This document shows, piece after piece, positions 6,716-7,752 of a stretch of 7,752 bases of DNA. The stretch covers positions 1-7,752 of the forward strand of contig JAJYAB010000079.1 of assembly GCA_021779775.1 (NCBI GenBank), read 5' to 3'. Under the pieces are notes generated by a model. That model worked only from the letters and a program-made list of their open reading frames with translations, ran no database searches and was not told the origin of the DNA. The number at the start of each line of letters is the position of its first letter. Within the stretch, counting starts at the first letter, position 1. A program made the position numbers and the translations under genes. The DNA comes from Actinomycetes bacterium (GTDB lineage: Bacteria > Actinomycetota > Acidimicrobiia > Acidimicrobiales > UBA8190).

Positions 6716-7258
6716 TCACAGGATGTCGGCGTCGTCGCGATGGAAGCTGCAGCGCACACCGACCCGGGCGGCAGCCGCCCGGACGTGCTCGGCTGCGGAC
6801 TGCGCCATTCCTGGCGGCAACGTCGCCCGGACGGTCATGGCGTACAGCGGGGTGTCGCCCCGGTCCACCAGATGGGTGGCCAGGTCGACCACGTTGCCGC
6901 CAACCTCGGCGAGGGCCGCCGTGACGGCATGGACGATACCGGGACGGTCCGCGCCGTGGATGGCCAGCACCCATGGCTCCCTGCCAGCGGCATCGGCAGC
7001 GTCAGGTACAGATCCGGCCAGCGGTCGCACCGCCAGCATCAGCTCGAAGCGCCGCGCCGCGGGAGCCAGCACCGTCTCGATCGACTGGGCAGAGACCGTG
7101 TCAGGAGCGGACACGACGAGGAGCACGGCGAACTGGCCTTGCAGGATCGCCATGGTGGAGTCGAGCAGGTTGCAGCCGGCGTCGACCAACGCCCCGGTGA
7201 GGGCAGCCACGATGCCCGGACGATCGGCACCGACAGCGCTCAGTGAGAAGCGGACCAC
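6716..7258 (-). CDS. Tandem ACT-domain protein, GcvR-like
   Basis: This 180-residue protein is made of two ACT domains, small folds that bind amino acids. Each begins with the same signature, GADRPGIV (10-17 and 102-109), followed by paired helices with GCNLLDSTMAIL (28-39) and GGNVVDLATHLV. The layout and the first domain resemble GcvR, the glycine cleavage repressor of E. coli (about 190 residues), which has no DNA-binding domain of its own. No glycine cleavage or GcvA-like gene is in view, so the regulatory target is not shown and a more general amino-acid sensor role is equally possible. The start is GTG at 7258, with no recognisable Shine-Dalgarno sequence; translation may depend on the upstream xseB gene, which ends 56 bases earlier. 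Confidence 0.85.
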   Translation of the reverse strand: MVRFSLSAVGADRPGIVAALTGALVDAGCNLLDSTMAILQGQFAVLLVVSAPDTVSAQSIETVLAPAARRFELMLAVRPLAGSVPDAADAAGREPWVLAIHGADRPGIVHAVTAALAEVGGNVVDLATHLVDRGDTPLYAMTVRATLPPGMAQSAAEHVRAAAARVGVRCSFHRDDADIL

Positions 7259-7277
7259 GGCAAACCACGCTACCGGT

Positions 7278-7301
7278 CGGCACCGCGCCTGGCGCGTGCC
7301 G
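7278..7301. repeat. GC-rich inverted repeat between xseB and the ACT gene
   Basis: Two arms of about 11 bases (7278-7289 and 7291-7301) pair with a single bulged C at 7283 or 7284. The spacer is one base, so the hairpin tip would open to a small loop. It fills much of the 56-base gap. No T-run follows on either strand, so it is not a classical intrinsic terminator. It could be a U-less terminator, an RNA-stabilising stem or chance in GC-rich DNA. Confidence 0.5.
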
Positions 7302-7314
7302 TGGTAGACGGCGG

Positions 7315-7659
7315 TCAGAACGCCAGTTGGTCTCCACCAGGACCACCCTCGCCTGGCTCGCTGGCCGGCCGGGCGGACGACAGCCCGCCGTCGCCTGGCT
7401 CGGACGCGCGTCCCTGGCCGACACCGGCAAGCCTGGGCACCAGCTCCTCGACCTGGCCGCGGGTCTGGCAGATCCTCCGATCGAGCTCGTCGACGATGGC
7501 GGTGGCCCGCTCGAGGCGGCCCACGAGCTGGTCGACGTCGACGTCGCGCTGCTCGAAGAACTCGACGATGTCGTCGAGCTCACGGCTGGCTTCGGCGAAG
7601 CTCAGGTCGGTCACCGGGAGCTGGCCGGCTCCGGGCGTCGGGGTATCGGGGATGCTCAT
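7315..7659 (-). CDS. xseB: Exodeoxyribonuclease VII small subunit
   Basis: This encodes a 114-residue small subunit of exonuclease VII, which with several XseB copies per XseA degrades single-stranded DNA to oligonucleotides. The helical XseB domain spans roughly residues 18-78, starting with LSFAEASRELDDIVEFFEQ and running through QLVGRLERATAIVDEL to QVEELV, as in the family. The remaining 36 residues form a Gly/Pro/Ser-rich tail with a repeated SEPG(D/E)GG, making the protein longer than the usual 70-85 residues; the tail is probably disordered. The ATG at 7659 is well supported by AGGAGGG 6 bases upstream and by its ATGA overlap with the stop of the preceding reading frame, the expected xseA position. 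Confidence 0.88.
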   Translation of the reverse strand: MSIPDTPTPGAGQLPVTDLSFAEASRELDDIVEFFEQRDVDVDQLVGRLERATAIVDELDRRICQTRGQVEELVPRLAGVGQGRASEPGDGGLSSARPASEPGEGGPGGDQLAF

Positions 7660-7752
7660 GGCTGGCCCTCCTGATGCGGCTCGGTGACATGCGGCTCGGT
7701 GACATGCGGCTCGGTGACATGCGGCTCGGTGACATGCGGCTCGGTGACATGC
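7656..7752 (-). CDS. xseA: C-terminal end of probable exodeoxyribonuclease VII large subunit (partial)
   Basis: A minus-strand frame is open from the window edge to a TGA at 7658-7656, which overlaps the xseB ATG (ATGA). Only the last 31 residues are visible: a His, five copies of Val-Thr-Glu-Pro-His, then QEGQP and the stop. No start codon lies inside the window. xseA is the usual gene immediately upstream of xseB, and the 4-base overlap supports a real coding end, so the xseA name rests on context alone; no XseA catalytic sequence can be seen. The repetitive tail is not part of the conserved XseA fold as I know it and would be a lineage-specific extension. The gene could instead be an unrelated protein. 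Confidence 0.6.
   Translation of the reverse strand, partial: HVTEPHVTEPHVTEPHVTEPHVTEPHQEGQP
7666..7672 (-). promoter_or_regulatory. Strong ribosome binding site of xseB
   Basis: AGGAGGG on the minus strand lies 6 bases before ATG 7659. It is the strongest Shine-Dalgarno sequence in the window and sits inside the last codons of the upstream frame (Gln-Glu-Gly). Confidence 0.8.
7674..7752. repeat. 15-bp perfect tandem repeat, 5+ copies, running off the window
   Basis: The unit ATGCGGCTCGGTGAC (plus strand) occurs five times without a mismatch at 7674-7748, and 4 bases of a sixth copy end the window. The period is five codons, so copy-number changes keep the frame. On the minus strand in the frame ending at 7656 it encodes the pentapeptide VTEPH. 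Identity of all copies suggests recent expansion. Confidence 0.97.

Noticed and set aside
6285..7307. Plus-strand 340-codon frame opposite the deformylase and ACT genes
   Set aside because: Its Ser/Thr/Arg/Ala-rich translation has no motif, whereas the minus-strand genes carry complete family signatures.
7674..7752. CRISPR array
   Set aside because: The 15-bp units are directly abutting with no spacers, are too short for CRISPR repeats, and have a period of five codons in an open frame.

Overview
The window is very GC-rich (about 70% by eye), densely coding and rich in GTG starts and 4-base start/stop overlaps. This points to a high-GC actinobacterium (Actinomycetota). The gene set would suit an acidimicrobial-type genome, but nothing in the sequence fixes the lineage. 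It reads as ordinary chromosome: no tRNA, rRNA, insertion sequence, prophage or CRISPR array was seen.

Left half, plus strand (1-4035): a three-gene operon encoding a MoxR-family AAA+ ATPase (5' end cut off by the window), a DUF58 membrane protein and a TgpA-type membrane transglutaminase. Each junction is a GTGA overlap, so translation is probably coupled. This is a recurrent bacterial set. The ATPase is thought to act as a chaperone-like remodeller for the DUF58 partner, and the transglutaminase-like domain faces the outside of the membrane.

Right half, minus strand (7752 to 3972): reading right to left there is the extreme C-terminus of a gene that fits xseA, then xseB (exonuclease VII small subunit), a tandem-ACT protein resembling GcvR, a peptide deformylase, a metallo-beta-lactamase (MBL) fold hydrolase and an FAD/NAD(P)-dependent ferredoxin-reductase-like oxidoreductase. 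The xseA/xseB and MBL/oxidoreductase junctions overlap (ATGA and TGATG). The last minus-strand gene converges on the transglutaminase gene, and their 3' ends overlap by 64 bases, leaving no room for a terminator between them.

The least ordinary features are two tandem repeats. One is a pentanucleotide array (12 TCGGG/TCGGA units, 6016-6075) in the leader of the MBL gene. It has G-quadruplex potential on the plus strand, and copy-number change could bring an upstream ATG into frame with the hydrolase. The other is a perfect 15-bp array (7674-7752, running off the window) that encodes Val-Thr-Glu-Pro-His repeats at the C-terminus of the presumed XseA, in a frame that has no start codon inside the window. 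I found no convincing novel multi-gene system; the repeats are what most merits follow-up.
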